Shown: piece by piece, positions 14,676 through 23,381 of the stretch
Layout: each line of letters begins with the position of its first letter
How positions within the stretch are numbered: position 1 is the stretch's first letter
DNA from: an uncultured Propionivibrio sp.
GTDB taxonomy: Bacteria; Pseudomonadota; Gammaproteobacteria; Burkholderiales; Rhodocyclaceae
Assembly: GCF_963666255.1 (NCBI RefSeq)
Contig: NZ_OY762655.1
Span: forward strand, 1,297,750 to 1,361,749
Direction: 5' to 3'
Length of the DNA: 64,000 nt
Notes under the pieces: generated by a model
The model's input: only the letters and a program-made list of their open reading frames with translations
What the model was told of the DNA's origin: nothing
Database searches by the model: none
Translations under genes and position numbers: made by a program

Positions 14676-15662
14676 ATGAGCGTCACGACACGGGCCGCCT
14701 TGTTGAAGGGGCCGCGGGATATCGAACTGCAGGAAAAGACCTTGGTGTGCGGCGACAACGAGGTCATCGTCAAGAACCACCTGATCGGCATCTGCGGTTC
14801 CGACAAGAGTTTCTATCGCGGCCAGTTGCCGCCGAAAACCGCCGAATTCCGCCAGGACCCGAAGTTCCCGTTCTGGCTCGGGCACGAAAGTGGCGGCACG
14901 GTCGTCGAGGTTGGCGCGAAAGTCAGCGAATACCAGGTCGGTGACAAAGTCATCGCCTTCGGCTGGTGCAACAACTTCGCCGACTACTTCGTCGCCCAGC
15001 CCTTCCAGCTGCAACCGGCGCCCACAGGCCTCGACATGGATCTCGTCAGCCTCGGCGAACCGATCGCCTGCGCCATGTACTCGGGCCTGCACTGCGAAGT
15101 GCAGCTCGGCGATGTCGTCGTCATCATGGGCGGCGGATTCGCCGGCCAGATCATCGCCCAGTGCGCCAAGAAAAAAGGTGCATCGAAGGTCATCGTCGCC
15201 GATGTGCTCGAAGGCAAGCTCGAACTCGCCAAAACGCTCGGCGCCGACATCACCGTCAACCTCAAGAAGGACGACCTCGCGCAAATCGTCAGCAGCCTGA
15301 CCGCCGGCGTCGGTGCCGACGTCGTCGTCGAGGCCGCCGGCAGCGCCGATTCCTTCAACCTCGCCTCAGAAATCATCCGGCATAACGGCAAGTTCGTCTT
15401 CTATAGCTGGGTGACGCAGCCGGTGACGCTGAACATCAGCCGCTGGCATGACGACGGACTGCAATTCGTGAACACCTGCCTCGTGCACCACACCTGGCGC
15501 GAGCGCTATGTGTGGACGCCGCCGTCGCTGCGCCCGGTCGTCCAGGGCGACGTTGCGATCAAGCCGCTGATCACGAACGAGTTCGCGCTCGCCGACATCA
15601 AGGAGGCCTTCCACCTCGCCGACACCGACGACGCCGCCATCAAGATCGTGCTGCGGCCGTAG
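14676..15662 (+). CDS. Medium-chain (zinc-type) alcohol/threonine dehydrogenase-like oxidoreductase
   Basis: A 328-aa MDR-superfamily dehydrogenase. The N-terminal catalytic domain has CGSDKSFYRG and GHESGGTVVEVG, giving the usual Cys and His-Glu zinc-site elements. The Rossmann part has MGGGFAGQIIAQCAKKKGASKVIVAD. The loop that normally carries four structural-zinc cysteines is absent (only GWCNNFADYF is present at that place), so it resembles the shorter sorbitol/threonine dehydrogenase-like branch. It would oxidise an alcohol or hydroxy acid with NAD(P)+; the substrate is unknown. It is the first gene after the sigma-54 promoter, with the MatC-type transporter 84 bases downstream, suggesting uptake and oxidation of one substrate. 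Confidence 0.8.
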   Translation: MSVTTRAALLKGPRDIELQEKTLVCGDNEVIVKNHLIGICGSDKSFYRGQLPPKTAEFRQDPKFPFWLGHESGGTVVEVGAKVSEYQVGDKVIAFGWCNNFADYFVAQPFQLQPAPTGLDMDLVSLGEPIACAMYSGLHCEVQLGDVVVIMGGGFAGQIIAQCAKKKGASKVIVADVLEGKLELAKTLGADITVNLKKDDLAQIVSSLTAGVGADVVVEAAGSADSFNLASEIIRHNGKFVFYSWVTQPVTLNISRWHDDGLQFVNTCLVHHTWRERYVWTPPSLRPVVQGDVAIKPLITNEFALADIKEAFHLADTDDAAIKIVLRP

Positions 15663-15746
15663 GGCATCCCCCATCCGGACCGCATGGCGCACGACGCCAG
15701 CGGTCCGGCAGGCACCGACAACCCGCATAACAATCAGGGAGGCACC

Positions 15747-17015
15747 ATGTCACTCGCGGTCATTTCGCTGCTCTTTCTCGTCGTCGTCATCGTCATCAGC
15801 TGCATCTCGGCGCGCAACATCGGCATCATGGCGCTCGGTATCGCGCTGGTCATCGGCCACTACATCGGTGGCATGAAAATCGACGACATCCTCAAGGGAT
15901 ATCCCACCAGTCTGCTCGTCATGCTGCTCGGCACGACCTTCCTCTTCGCGCTGGCGCAGACCAACGGCACGCTCGAAAAGGTCACAAAAGTCGTCATCAA
16001 ACTGATTGGCGGAAAACTCATCCTGCTGCCCATCCTGCTCTTCTTCGTCGCGCTCGCCATCGGCGCCGCCGGGCCTGGCCCGACCGTCACCGCCGCGCTG
16101 CTTGCCCCGACCGTCATGCTGCTGGCCAAGGAGCTCAAGCTAAACCCGCTGCTGCTCGCCGTCATGGCCGGCAACGGCGGTCATGCTGGCGGCATGTCGC
16201 CGATCGCCATCGGCGGCATCATCACGACGGGACTCACGACCAAGCTCGGGATGGTCGACACGGCGATGGTCATCTGGCTCAACAACATCCTCGTGCACCT
16301 CGTTGCCGCCGTCATCGCCTTCTTCGTCTTCGGCGGCATGAAGCTGCTCAGGACCGATGCGCAGGGCGATCTCGAAACGCTTAGAAACATCCGCATTGAG
16401 CCGTTCAGTCGCGACCAGATCATCACGCTGATCGGACTGGCCGCGTACATCGTCGGCGTCACCGCCTTCAAGATGGACATCGGTCTCGGCGCCTTCCTGA
16501 TCGGCATGATCATCGTCTTCCTCAAGGCCGCCGACGAAGAAAAATCGATCAAGGCGATGCCGCTCGGCGCCATCATCATGGTCACCGGCGTCACCGTGAT
16601 GATCACGATCATGACCAGGATGGGCGGAATGGAACTCTTCGCCAGCCTGATCGCCAGATTCTCGACTGCCTCGACGATCACGCTCGTCACCGGCGTCGTC
16701 AATGGCGTCATCTCGGCCTTCGCCAGCACCACCGGCGTCATCCTGCCGACCTTCGTGCCGATGGCGCCGATGCTGCTCAAGGAGGCCGGCGCGTCGGCCG
16801 ACCAGTTGCTGCCGATCGTCTCGACGATCGTCGCCTGCGGCTTCGTCGTCGACATGAGCCCGCTATCGACGAGCGGCGCGATCTACCTCGCCAACGCCCA
16901 CGCCTCGGAAGACAAGAACCGGCTGTTCAGGAACCTGCTGATCTGGGGTCTGTCGATCGCCTTCATCGGCGCCGTCATTTCCTGGCTGGCCTTCACCGTG
17001 CTGGCCATTCCATAA
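15747..17015 (+). CDS. MatC-type dicarboxylate/malonate carrier-like permease
   Basis: A 422-aa integral membrane protein with about 11-12 hydrophobic segments. The N-terminal half (residues about 5-150: ISARNIGIMALGIALVIGHY, LFALAQTNGTLEKV, AAGPGPTVTAALLAP) matches the dicarboxylate carrier MatC N-terminal family of the ion-transporter superfamily. The second half contains the reentrant-type ASTTGVILPTFVPM segment. GGGAGG six bases upstream selects the ATG at 15747 over a longer reading frame. It is co-transcribed with the dehydrogenase and ends at a strong bidirectional terminator. A small carboxylate is the likely substrate; the exact one is not readable. Confidence 0.75.
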   Translation: MSLAVISLLFLVVVIVISCISARNIGIMALGIALVIGHYIGGMKIDDILKGYPTSLLVMLLGTTFLFALAQTNGTLEKVTKVVIKLIGGKLILLPILLFFVALAIGAAGPGPTVTAALLAPTVMLLAKELKLNPLLLAVMAGNGGHAGGMSPIAIGGIITTGLTTKLGMVDTAMVIWLNNILVHLVAAVIAFFVFGGMKLLRTDAQGDLETLRNIRIEPFSRDQIITLIGLAAYIVGVTAFKMDIGLGAFLIGMIIVFLKAADEEKSIKAMPLGAIIMVTGVTVMITIMTRMGGMELFASLIARFSTASTITLVTGVVNGVISAFASTTGVILPTFVPMAPMLLKEAGASADQLLPIVSTIVACGFVVDMSPLSTSGAIYLANAHASEDKNRLFRNLLIWGLSIAFIGAVISWLAFTVLAIP

Positions 17016-17036
17016 GCATCGCCGGCACAAAAAAAC

Positions 17037-17059
17037 GGGCCGCCTGTTCAAGGCGGCCC
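17037..17059. terminator. Bidirectional rho-independent terminator
   Basis: GGGCCGCC (17037-17044) and GGCGGCCC (17052-17059) form a perfect 8-bp GC stem with a 7-base loop. TTTT follows on the + strand and a seven-T run on the minus strand. It separates the convergent permease and amidohydrolase genes. Confidence 0.88.
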
Positions 17060-17078
17060 ATTTTCCGTACACCTCGCG

Positions 17079-18377
17079 TCACTTGCCTTCGGTCGCCTTC
17101 ATCGATTTGAACTTATCGACGATGCGCTTCGTCAGCGCCGGGTCGTTGAGCAGGTCGTGCGCCGTCAGCGCCATCGCCTTGGCCGCCTGCACGGTCGCCG
17201 GCCAGCCCGCCGACGGTACCGTGTAATTGAGCATCGCGTCCTCGTGCAGCGCCACCTTCTCCGGCGCCACCTTGAACATGATGTTGACGGTCGGATAGGC
17301 GTGGCCGACGTTGCCGAGATCGGAAGAACCGAGCGGCGCCGGATCGTTGATGACCTCACCAGCCGGAACGCCCGCCTCGCGGATGTTCTTGCGCACCAGT
17401 GCGAGATACTCGGGCACCATCACCGGCGAAAGCAGCGCGGTCCGCGGTGGCGTGTATTCCATCGTCGCACCGGCGGCCATCGCCGCCGCCTTGGCGGCGT
17501 TGATCAGCTTGCCATAGGCATCGAGCATCGTCGGCGTATCGAGCGCCCGCGCCGCGAACTCGACCTCGGCCAATGCCGGAACGACGTTCACCGCATCGCC
17601 GCCCTTCTTGATGATGCCGTGAATGCGAACGTCCTGACGCAGGTGCTGACGCAGGGCATTGATGCCGTTGAAGGTCTGGATCGCCGCATCGAGCGCGTTG
17701 ATGCCCTGCTCGGGCGCCGCCGCCGCGTGCGCTGCCTTGCCCTTGAAGACGAAGGTCGCCCGCTTCATTGCCAGCAGCGGCTTGTCGACGCTCCAGGTGC
17801 TGCCGGGATGGGTGATCAGCACGACGTCGCTACCCTCGAAATGCTTGCCTTCGAGCAGCGCGATTTTGCCGCCGCCGAGCGAGCCGCGCTCTTCATCGGG
17901 CGTGCCGATGACCAGCAGGCGACCGGGCAGGTCCTTCATCACCTCGGCCAGACCGGCCACCGCCAGCAGGCCGGAACCCGAAATCAGGTTGTGGCCGCAG
18001 GAGTGTCCGTTTGGCAACGCGTCATATTCGAGCATCACCGTCACCGTCGGCCCCGGCCCCTTGCCCGCGAGTTCGGCACGGAAGGCCGTGCGCGCGACGC
18101 CGCCCTTGACGAGATCCTCGGGCACCTTGAGATTCCCCTCGACCTTGAACCCGAGCTTGCGCAGTTCCTCCATCACGAGCTGCGAACTCTTGAACTCCTG
18201 CTGTCCCAGCTCGCGGAATTCGAAGATCTTCTGCGACACTTCCCTGACGGCACCCGACTTCGCATCGATCGCCGCGAGCAAGGCCTGCTCGTCGGCCCAA
18301 ACCAGCGCCGGAAACACGGCCGCGACAAGCGCCGCGACACGGACGAGACGCATCCCTTTGACACTCACTGCACCCAT
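17079..18377 (-). CDS. Exported M20-family amidohydrolase/peptidase
   Basis: A 432-aa zinc amidohydrolase of the AbgB/aminoacylase-like M20D type. Metal-binding elements are visible as EYDALPNGHSCGHN, TPDEERGSLGGG and ITHPGSTW, with the dimerisation domain starting near AKRATFVFKGKAAHAA. A signal peptide (MRLVRVAALVAAVFPALVWA) follows a short N-terminal extension, so the enzyme is likely periplasmic. The ATG at 18377 is chosen because GGGAGG lies seven bases upstream; an internal ATG at 18353 would place the signal peptide right at the N-terminus. It probably cleaves N-acyl amino acids or small peptides; the substrate is unknown. Confidence 0.82.
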   Translation of the reverse strand: MGAVSVKGMRLVRVAALVAAVFPALVWADEQALLAAIDAKSGAVREVSQKIFEFRELGQQEFKSSQLVMEELRKLGFKVEGNLKVPEDLVKGGVARTAFRAELAGKGPGPTVTVMLEYDALPNGHSCGHNLISGSGLLAVAGLAEVMKDLPGRLLVIGTPDEERGSLGGGKIALLEGKHFEGSDVVLITHPGSTWSVDKPLLAMKRATFVFKGKAAHAAAAPEQGINALDAAIQTFNGINALRQHLRQDVRIHGIIKKGGDAVNVVPALAEVEFAARALDTPTMLDAYGKLINAAKAAAMAAGATMEYTPPRTALLSPVMVPEYLALVRKNIREAGVPAGEVINDPAPLGSSDLGNVGHAYPTVNIMFKVAPEKVALHEDAMLNYTVPSAGWPATVQAAKAMALTAHDLLNDPALTKRIVDKFKSMKATEGK

Positions 18378-18607
18378 GATCGTCCTCCCTTGACGAATCG
18401 CGAAAACAACGAGAACGGCGCGGCGCGCCGAAAAAATCATCCTAGCACTCTTTCATACTCATTCGCGGTATCTGCACAGCATTGGCGGCAGGCCACCCGA
18501 AGGGAAAAACAACACCCGGCAAGCCCGTCGGCATCTTGCCGAGCCGGGGGACGCGCGCGTATCCTCGCGCTCTCGTCGGCACTTGCCGAAACCACGAAAG
18601 GAAGACC

Positions 18608-18799
18608 ATGCCCACCCTGCACGTCGAACTCTTTGCCGGACGCTCCAAGGAGCAGAAACGCGAACTCGTCGCCGGCCTGACCCGCGAAACCTGCCGCGTG
18701 CTCGGCTGCGATCCCGGCGCCGTCGACATCATCCTGATCGACGTCGAACGCGACCAGTGGGCCACCGGCGGCAAGCTCTGGTCGGAAAAAGACGCCTGA
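18608..18799 (+). CDS. 4-oxalocrotonate tautomerase family protein
   Basis: A 63-aa protein beginning Met-Pro, so Met removal exposes the catalytic N-terminal proline. The sequence PTLHVELFAGRSKEQKRELV and a C-terminal WATGGKLWSEK are typical of small 4-OT-like tautomerases, which work as hexamers on enol/keto acids. AAGGAAG precedes the ATG. It is divergent from the amidohydrolase and stands alone, so no aromatic-degradation pathway role is supported by neighbours. Confidence 0.85.
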   Translation: MPTLHVELFAGRSKEQKRELVAGLTRETCRVLGCDPGAVDIILIDVERDQWATGGKLWSEKDA

Positions 18800-18836
18800 A
18801 CGGACGCCCGGACATGGCGCCCGCGACGACGGGCGC

Positions 18837-19754
18837 TCAGTAGCCGCGCTGGCGGTCGATGCGGCCGGACGGTATTGCTTCGCCGCCACCGAGGCGCGCG
18901 GCGATCTGGCGCACGGCTTCCGCGGGCACCGTATCGGCCGCGACATGCGGCGTCATGATGACACGCGGATGGCACCAGAAGGGATGATCGGCCGGCAGCG
19001 GCTCCTCTGAAAACACGTCGAGCATGGCGAAGCGCAGGCGGCCGTCATCGAGCCGGGCCAGCAGCGCCGCCTCGTCGATCAGCGAACCGCGCCCGGCATT
19101 GATCAGGGCCGCGCCCTCAGGCAGGCAGTCGAGGCGCGCCGCATCGAGCAGATGACGCGTCGCCGCCGTCGCCGGCAGCACGCAGAACACCACGTCGCTC
19201 GCCGCCAGTGTCTCGGCGAGGCCGTCGTCGCCGTGCCGGCAGACAATGCCATCGAGCGCACGCGGGCCGCGCGACCAGCCGCTGACCCGGTAACCCATGC
19301 CAGAGAGATCGCGGGCGACGCGGCCACCCAGTTCGCCGAGGCCGAGAATGCCGACACGGACATCGGCGCGCAGTCGCGTCTGCCGCTGCACCCAGACGCC
19401 TTCGGCCTGCTGACGCCGGTAGGCATCCATCTCGCGCTGCCAGTGCAGCACGCCGTACAGGCAGTACTCTGTCATCTGCGCTGCCATTCCGGCATCGGTG
19501 AGCCGCACGATCTCGACCGAAGCCGGCAGATCGTCGCGCCTCAGCAAGGCGTCCACGCCGGCGCCGAGATTGAAGACGGTGCGCAACTGTCCGAATGGCG
19601 CGAACAGCCCGGGCGGCGGCGCCCAGGCGGCGACATGGGTGACCGTTTCAGGATCGACCGGTTCCGGCCACGCGCCAATGCGCCATCCCGGCAATGCCGG
19701 GCGCAAGAGACTGACATAGAGGTCGCCCTGCTCGGGCGCATAGACATACAGCAT
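18837..19754 (-). CDS. ghrA: Glyoxylate/hydroxypyruvate reductase A
   Basis: A 305-aa D-2-hydroxyacid dehydrogenase. NAD(P) binding is seen as GILGLGELGGRVA, and the catalytic Arg and His are in INAGRGSLID and TPHVAADT. The N-terminal region (MLYVYAPEQ, PEPVDPETVTHVAAWAPPPGLF) is typical of the GhrA branch, which lacks a classical first domain. It reduces glyoxylate and hydroxypyruvate. The ATG at 19754 fits the family length; sequence upstream of it in frame does not look coding. No strong ribosome-binding site is visible. A TATAAT lies on the minus strand at 19808-19803. Confidence 0.85.
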   Translation of the reverse strand: MLYVYAPEQGDLYVSLLRPALPGWRIGAWPEPVDPETVTHVAAWAPPPGLFAPFGQLRTVFNLGAGVDALLRRDDLPASVEIVRLTDAGMAAQMTEYCLYGVLHWQREMDAYRRQQAEGVWVQRQTRLRADVRVGILGLGELGGRVARDLSGMGYRVSGWSRGPRALDGIVCRHGDDGLAETLAASDVVFCVLPATAATRHLLDAARLDCLPEGAALINAGRGSLIDEAALLARLDDGRLRFAMLDVFSEEPLPADHPFWCHPRVIMTPHVAADTVPAEAVRQIAARLGGGEAIPSGRIDRQRGY

Positions 19755-20001
19755 AAAGCGGCCTGTTTTGGGTAAAAGTCGCGCCGAAAGGCGAAAGAAA
19801 CGATTATAGCGGTGCCGGAAAACCCCGTCCGGCGCGGCCTGACCCAAGCAACAATGACGGATAACCGGCATTGACCCCGGCCGGGAACACTAGGATACTT
19901 CCGTCATGAAGTCATCGTGCCGGCGCCCACAATAAGCGGAAACTCATCGCTGCGTCGCCGGTCAGAGAATCCCTCGCCCAACCAACCCAACCCATACCGC
20001 C

Positions 20002-21171
20002 ATGCTCAATATCGCTTTGTTCGGCCCGCCCGGTGCAGGTAAAGGCACGCAATCGGAATACCTGATCAAGAAGTACAACCTGTTCTACCTCTCCACGGGC
20101 GACCTGCTGCGCAAGGAGATCGCCGAGAAGACGCCGCTCGGTCTCGAAGCGCAAAGCATCATCTCGGCGGGCGGATTGGTCTCCGACGAAATCATCGTCC
20201 AGATCATCGAAAACACCATCACCGATCACCCGGAAGCCAACGGTTTCCTCTTCGACGGTTTCCCGCGTACCTACGTGCAGGCCTACATCCTCGAAGGCCT
20301 GATGCTCAAGCTGAATACCTCGCTGACCTGCCTGATCAGCATCGACCTGCCCGAAGAGGTCTGCGTCCAGCGCCTGCTCAACCGCGGCAAGACCTCGGGA
20401 CGCAGCGACGACAATGAAACCGTCATTCGCAACCGTCTGCGCGAATACACGGAAAAGACGCTGCCGGTGCTCCAGTTCTACAAGGAAAAGGGCGTCTGCT
20501 TCGAAGTCAACGGCCTCGCCGACATCGCCCAGGTGACGCAACAGATCGATGCCATCGTCACCGCCGAAGTCGGCAAGCAACCGCTCAACATCCTGCTCTT
20601 CGGTTATCCCGGATCGGGCCGCGACTCGCAGGGCAAAGCGCTGTCGGAGCGCTTCGGCCTCGAATTCATCTCGACCAACGAAATGCTCGAGAGCGAAATC
20701 CGCAACGAGACGCCGATCGGCAAGAAGATCGTCCATCTCTATGAAAACGGCCTGCTCGTCTCCGACGACATCGTCGTACAGCTGATCGAGCGGCGCATCA
20801 GCGAGGCCAAGAATGCCAAGGGCTTCATCTTCAAGGGATTCCCGCGCACGCTGGTGCAGTCCTACATTCTCGACGGCCTGCTGCGCAAGCGCGGCACAAC
20901 GATCTCGATGGCCTTCGAACTCGAAGTACCGGTGCTCGACCTGATCAACCGCCTCGACGAGCGCAGCAAGACCGAGCACAGCATGGCCTATGACACCAGC
21001 ACAGCGCGCATCGTCAAGCGGCTCAAGGAGCACGAATCGAAGACACTGCCGGTCATCGCCCGCTATGCGCAGCGGCACGGCGTGACCAAGGTCAACGGCC
21101 TCGGCACCTTCGAGGAAATCTTCGAGCGCCTGTCGTCCGAAATCGAGAACGGCATCAAGAACCTGCGATGA
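20002..21171 (+). CDS. adk: Tandem-domain adenylate kinase with a degenerate second domain
   Basis: A 389-aa fusion of two adenylate-kinase domains. Domain 1 (about 1-190) is complete: P-loop GPPGAGKGT at 8-16, NMP-site FDGFPRT around Asp85, and a short LID of the AK1 type (TSGRSDDNETVIRNRL, about 131-146). It should interconvert ATP+AMP and 2 ADP. Domain 2 (about 195-389) keeps the fold (TNEMLESEI, GFPRT, VKRLKEHESKTLPVI). However, the Walker lysine is Arg207 (GYPGSGRDS), the Asp85 equivalent is Lys278 (FKGFPRT), and the LID lacks the GRxDD pattern, so it is predicted inactive or regulatory. Normal bacterial Adk has one domain with a longer LID. The next gene overlaps by four bases. No Shine-Dalgarno is evident. 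Confidence 0.88.
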   Translation: MLNIALFGPPGAGKGTQSEYLIKKYNLFYLSTGDLLRKEIAEKTPLGLEAQSIISAGGLVSDEIIVQIIENTITDHPEANGFLFDGFPRTYVQAYILEGLMLKLNTSLTCLISIDLPEEVCVQRLLNRGKTSGRSDDNETVIRNRLREYTEKTLPVLQFYKEKGVCFEVNGLADIAQVTQQIDAIVTAEVGKQPLNILLFGYPGSGRDSQGKALSERFGLEFISTNEMLESEIRNETPIGKKIVHLYENGLLVSDDIVVQLIERRISEAKNAKGFIFKGFPRTLVQSYILDGLLRKRGTTISMAFELEVPVLDLINRLDERSKTEHSMAYDTSTARIVKRLKEHESKTLPVIARYAQRHGVTKVNGLGTFEEIFERLSSEIENGIKNLR

Positions 21172-21911
21172 ACGTCAGCGATGCGCTGCGCCGGCAGCTG
21201 GCCCCGCAGGGCCGGCTGCGCGCTTCGATCAACCTCGGCAACCCGGTGCTGGCCCGACGCGATGCACCCGAGGCAGCGCCCTACGGGGTCTCGATCGATC
21301 TCGCCGGCGCGCTCGCCGAACGTCTCGGCGTCGGCCTCGATTTCGTCGTTTTCGACTCGGCCAGCCAGTCGGTCGACGCCGTCGCCGATGACCGCGCCGA
21401 CATCGGCTTCTTCGCCATCGACCCGAAGCGTGGCGAGACGATCGCCTTCACCGACGCCTACCTGCATATCGAAGGCTGGTACGCGGTGCGCCAGAACTCG
21501 CCGATCACGACGACGGCCGAGGTCGACCAGGCCGGCCGGCGCGTCGCCGTCGGACGCGGCAGCGCCTACGACCTCTTCCTGACGCGCGAGTTGCGCCATG
21601 CCGAGATCATCCGCGCGCCGAACCCGCAGGCAGTGACGCCGCTGTTCGTCGAGCAGGGCCTCGACGTCGCCGCCGGCGTCAAGCAGCAACTCGAAATGGA
21701 TATGCACCGCATTCCCGGCCTGCGCCTGCTGCCCGAACGCTTCATGGTCATCCGCCAGGCGATGGGTCTGGCGCAACGGCGCGGCGCCGACGCCCACGCC
21801 TTTCTCGCCGCCTTCGTCGAATCAGCCAAGGCCAACGGCTTCGTCGCCAACGCGCTGCGGCGCCACGGTATCGACGGCGCCACGGTGGCGCCGCCAACGC
21901 CTTTGGCATAA
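21168..21911 (+). CDS. Family-3 solute-binding-like protein without signal peptide
   Basis: A 247-aa protein with the periplasmic binding fold type II of amino-acid ABC receptors (RLRASINLGNPVLA at the N-terminus, GVSIDLAGALAERLGV, DDRADIGFFAIDPKRGETIAFTDAY). It has no signal peptide or lipobox: the protein starts MNVSDALRRQLAP. Its ATG overlaps the stop of the double adenylate kinase (ATGA), implying translational coupling. A cytoplasmic binding or sensor role is therefore more likely than transport, and no ABC permease or ATPase is adjacent. The ligand is unknown. Confidence 0.78.
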   Translation: MNVSDALRRQLAPQGRLRASINLGNPVLARRDAPEAAPYGVSIDLAGALAERLGVGLDFVVFDSASQSVDAVADDRADIGFFAIDPKRGETIAFTDAYLHIEGWYAVRQNSPITTTAEVDQAGRRVAVGRGSAYDLFLTRELRHAEIIRAPNPQAVTPLFVEQGLDVAAGVKQQLEMDMHRIPGLRLLPERFMVIRQAMGLAQRRGADAHAFLAAFVESAKANGFVANALRRHGIDGATVAPPTPLA

Positions 21912-22028
21912 TCACTGGCGTCGGGCGGCTTACACCCGGCAATCATAAGCACATAACGAAACGATATTTCCGTCTCCGTGTCGGACGTTTTACAGTAACG
22001 CCATTTCACCCTTCCAGGAGCCCGTCGC

Positions 22029-23300
22029 ATGAAAATCGAAACGCTTGCCGTCCACGCCGGCTACAGCCCCGATCCGACCACCAAGGCCGTGGCCGTGCCG
22101 ATCTACCAGACCACGTCCTATGCTTTCGACAACACCCAGCACGGCGCTGACCTGTTCGACCTCAAGGTCGCCGGCAACATCTATACCCGCATCATGAACC
22201 CGACGCAGGACGTGCTCGAAAAGCGCGTCGCCGCGCTCGAAGGCGGCATCGCCGGTCTGGCGCTGGCCTCCGGCGCCGCCGCGATCACCTATGCGATCCA
22301 GACGATCACCGAAGCCGGCGACAACATCATCTCGTCGGCGACGCTCTACGGCGGCACCTACAACCTCTTCGCCCACACGCTGCCGCAGTTTGGCATCCAG
22401 GTGCGCTTCGCCGACTACCGCGACCCGGCCTCGTTCGAGAAGCTGATCGACGACCGCACCAAGGCGATTTATGCCGAAACCATCGGCAACCCGCTCGGCA
22501 ACATCACCGACATCGAAGCGCTCGCCACCATCGCCCACAAGCACGGCCTGCCGCTGATCGTCGACAACACCGTGCCCTCGCCCTACCTGCTGCGCCCGAT
22601 CGAGTTCGGCGCCGACATCGTCGTGCATTCGCTGACCAAGTACCTCGGCGGCCACGGCAACTCGCTCGGCGGCATCATCGTCGATAGCGGCAAGTTCCCC
22701 TGGGCCGAGCACAAGGCGCGCTTCAAGCGCCTCAACGAACCCGATCCGTCCTACCACGGCGTCGTCTATACCGAAGCCCTCGGCCCGGCTGCCTTCATCG
22801 GCCGCGCCCGCGTCGTGCCGCTGCGCAACACCGGCGCGGCGATCAGCCCGTTCAATGCTTTCCTCATCTTGCAGGGCATCGAGACGCTGGCACTGCGGCT
22901 CGACCGCATCACCGAGAACACCCTGAAGATCGCCGAATACCTCGACGCGCATCCGAAGGTGAAGTGGGTCAATTACGCCGGCCTGCCCGGCCACAAGGAT
23001 CACGCGCTGGCGCAGAAATACATGGGCGGCCGCCCGTCGGGCATCCTGACCTTCGGCGTCCAGGGCGGCATCGAGGGCGGCTCGCGCTTCCAGGACGCGC
23101 TTCAGCTCTTCACGCGCCTCGTCAATATCGGCGATGCCAAGTCGCTGGCCTGCCATCCGGCCTCGACCACCCACCGCCAGCTGTCGCCGAAGGAACTCGA
23201 AGCCGCCGGCGTCACGCTCGACACCGTGCGTCTCTCGATCGGCATCGAGCACATCGACGACCTGATTGCCGACCTCGAACAGGCGCTCGCCGCGGTTTAA
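22029..23300 (+). CDS. metY: O-acetylhomoserine aminocarboxypropyltransferase
   Basis: A 423-aa PLP enzyme that makes homocysteine (or methionine) from O-acetylhomoserine and sulfide or methanethiol. The PLP-lysine segment is HSLTKYLGGHGNSLGG. The N-terminal TLAVHAGYSPDPTTKAVAVPIYQTTSY and the internal YTRIMNPTQDVLEKRVAALEGG are family signatures. Length and the GGVI/IV insert fit MetY rather than MetB/MetC. CCAGGAG precedes the ATG. It is a single gene followed by a terminator; no SAM riboswitch was recognised upstream. Confidence 0.93.
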   Translation: MKIETLAVHAGYSPDPTTKAVAVPIYQTTSYAFDNTQHGADLFDLKVAGNIYTRIMNPTQDVLEKRVAALEGGIAGLALASGAAAITYAIQTITEAGDNIISSATLYGGTYNLFAHTLPQFGIQVRFADYRDPASFEKLIDDRTKAIYAETIGNPLGNITDIEALATIAHKHGLPLIVDNTVPSPYLLRPIEFGADIVVHSLTKYLGGHGNSLGGIIVDSGKFPWAEHKARFKRLNEPDPSYHGVVYTEALGPAAFIGRARVVPLRNTGAAISPFNAFLILQGIETLALRLDRITENTLKIAEYLDAHPKVKWVNYAGLPGHKDHALAQKYMGGRPSGILTFGVQGGIEGGSRFQDALQLFTRLVNIGDAKSLACHPASTTHRQLSPKELEAAGVTLDTVRLSIGIEHIDDLIADLEQALAAV

Positions 23301-23354
23301 GACAAAGAAATACGGCCGCACCGGGATGCCGGGGCGACCGTCGGGATTTCACGC

Positions 23355-23376
23355 GACACCGGCTTCGGCCGGTGTC
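23355..23376. terminator. Hairpin between metY and rlmD
   Basis: GACACCGGC (23355-23363) and GCCGGTGTC (23368-23376) form a perfect 9-bp stem closed by a stable TTCG tetraloop, between two convergent genes. The following TTGCATT is only weakly T-rich. Confidence 0.75.
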
Positions 23377-23381
23377 TTGCA

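Noticed and set aside
22029-22100. A SAM or cobalamin riboswitch upstream of metY
   Set aside because: The 117-base upstream gap shows none of the conserved riboswitch cores recognisable by eye.
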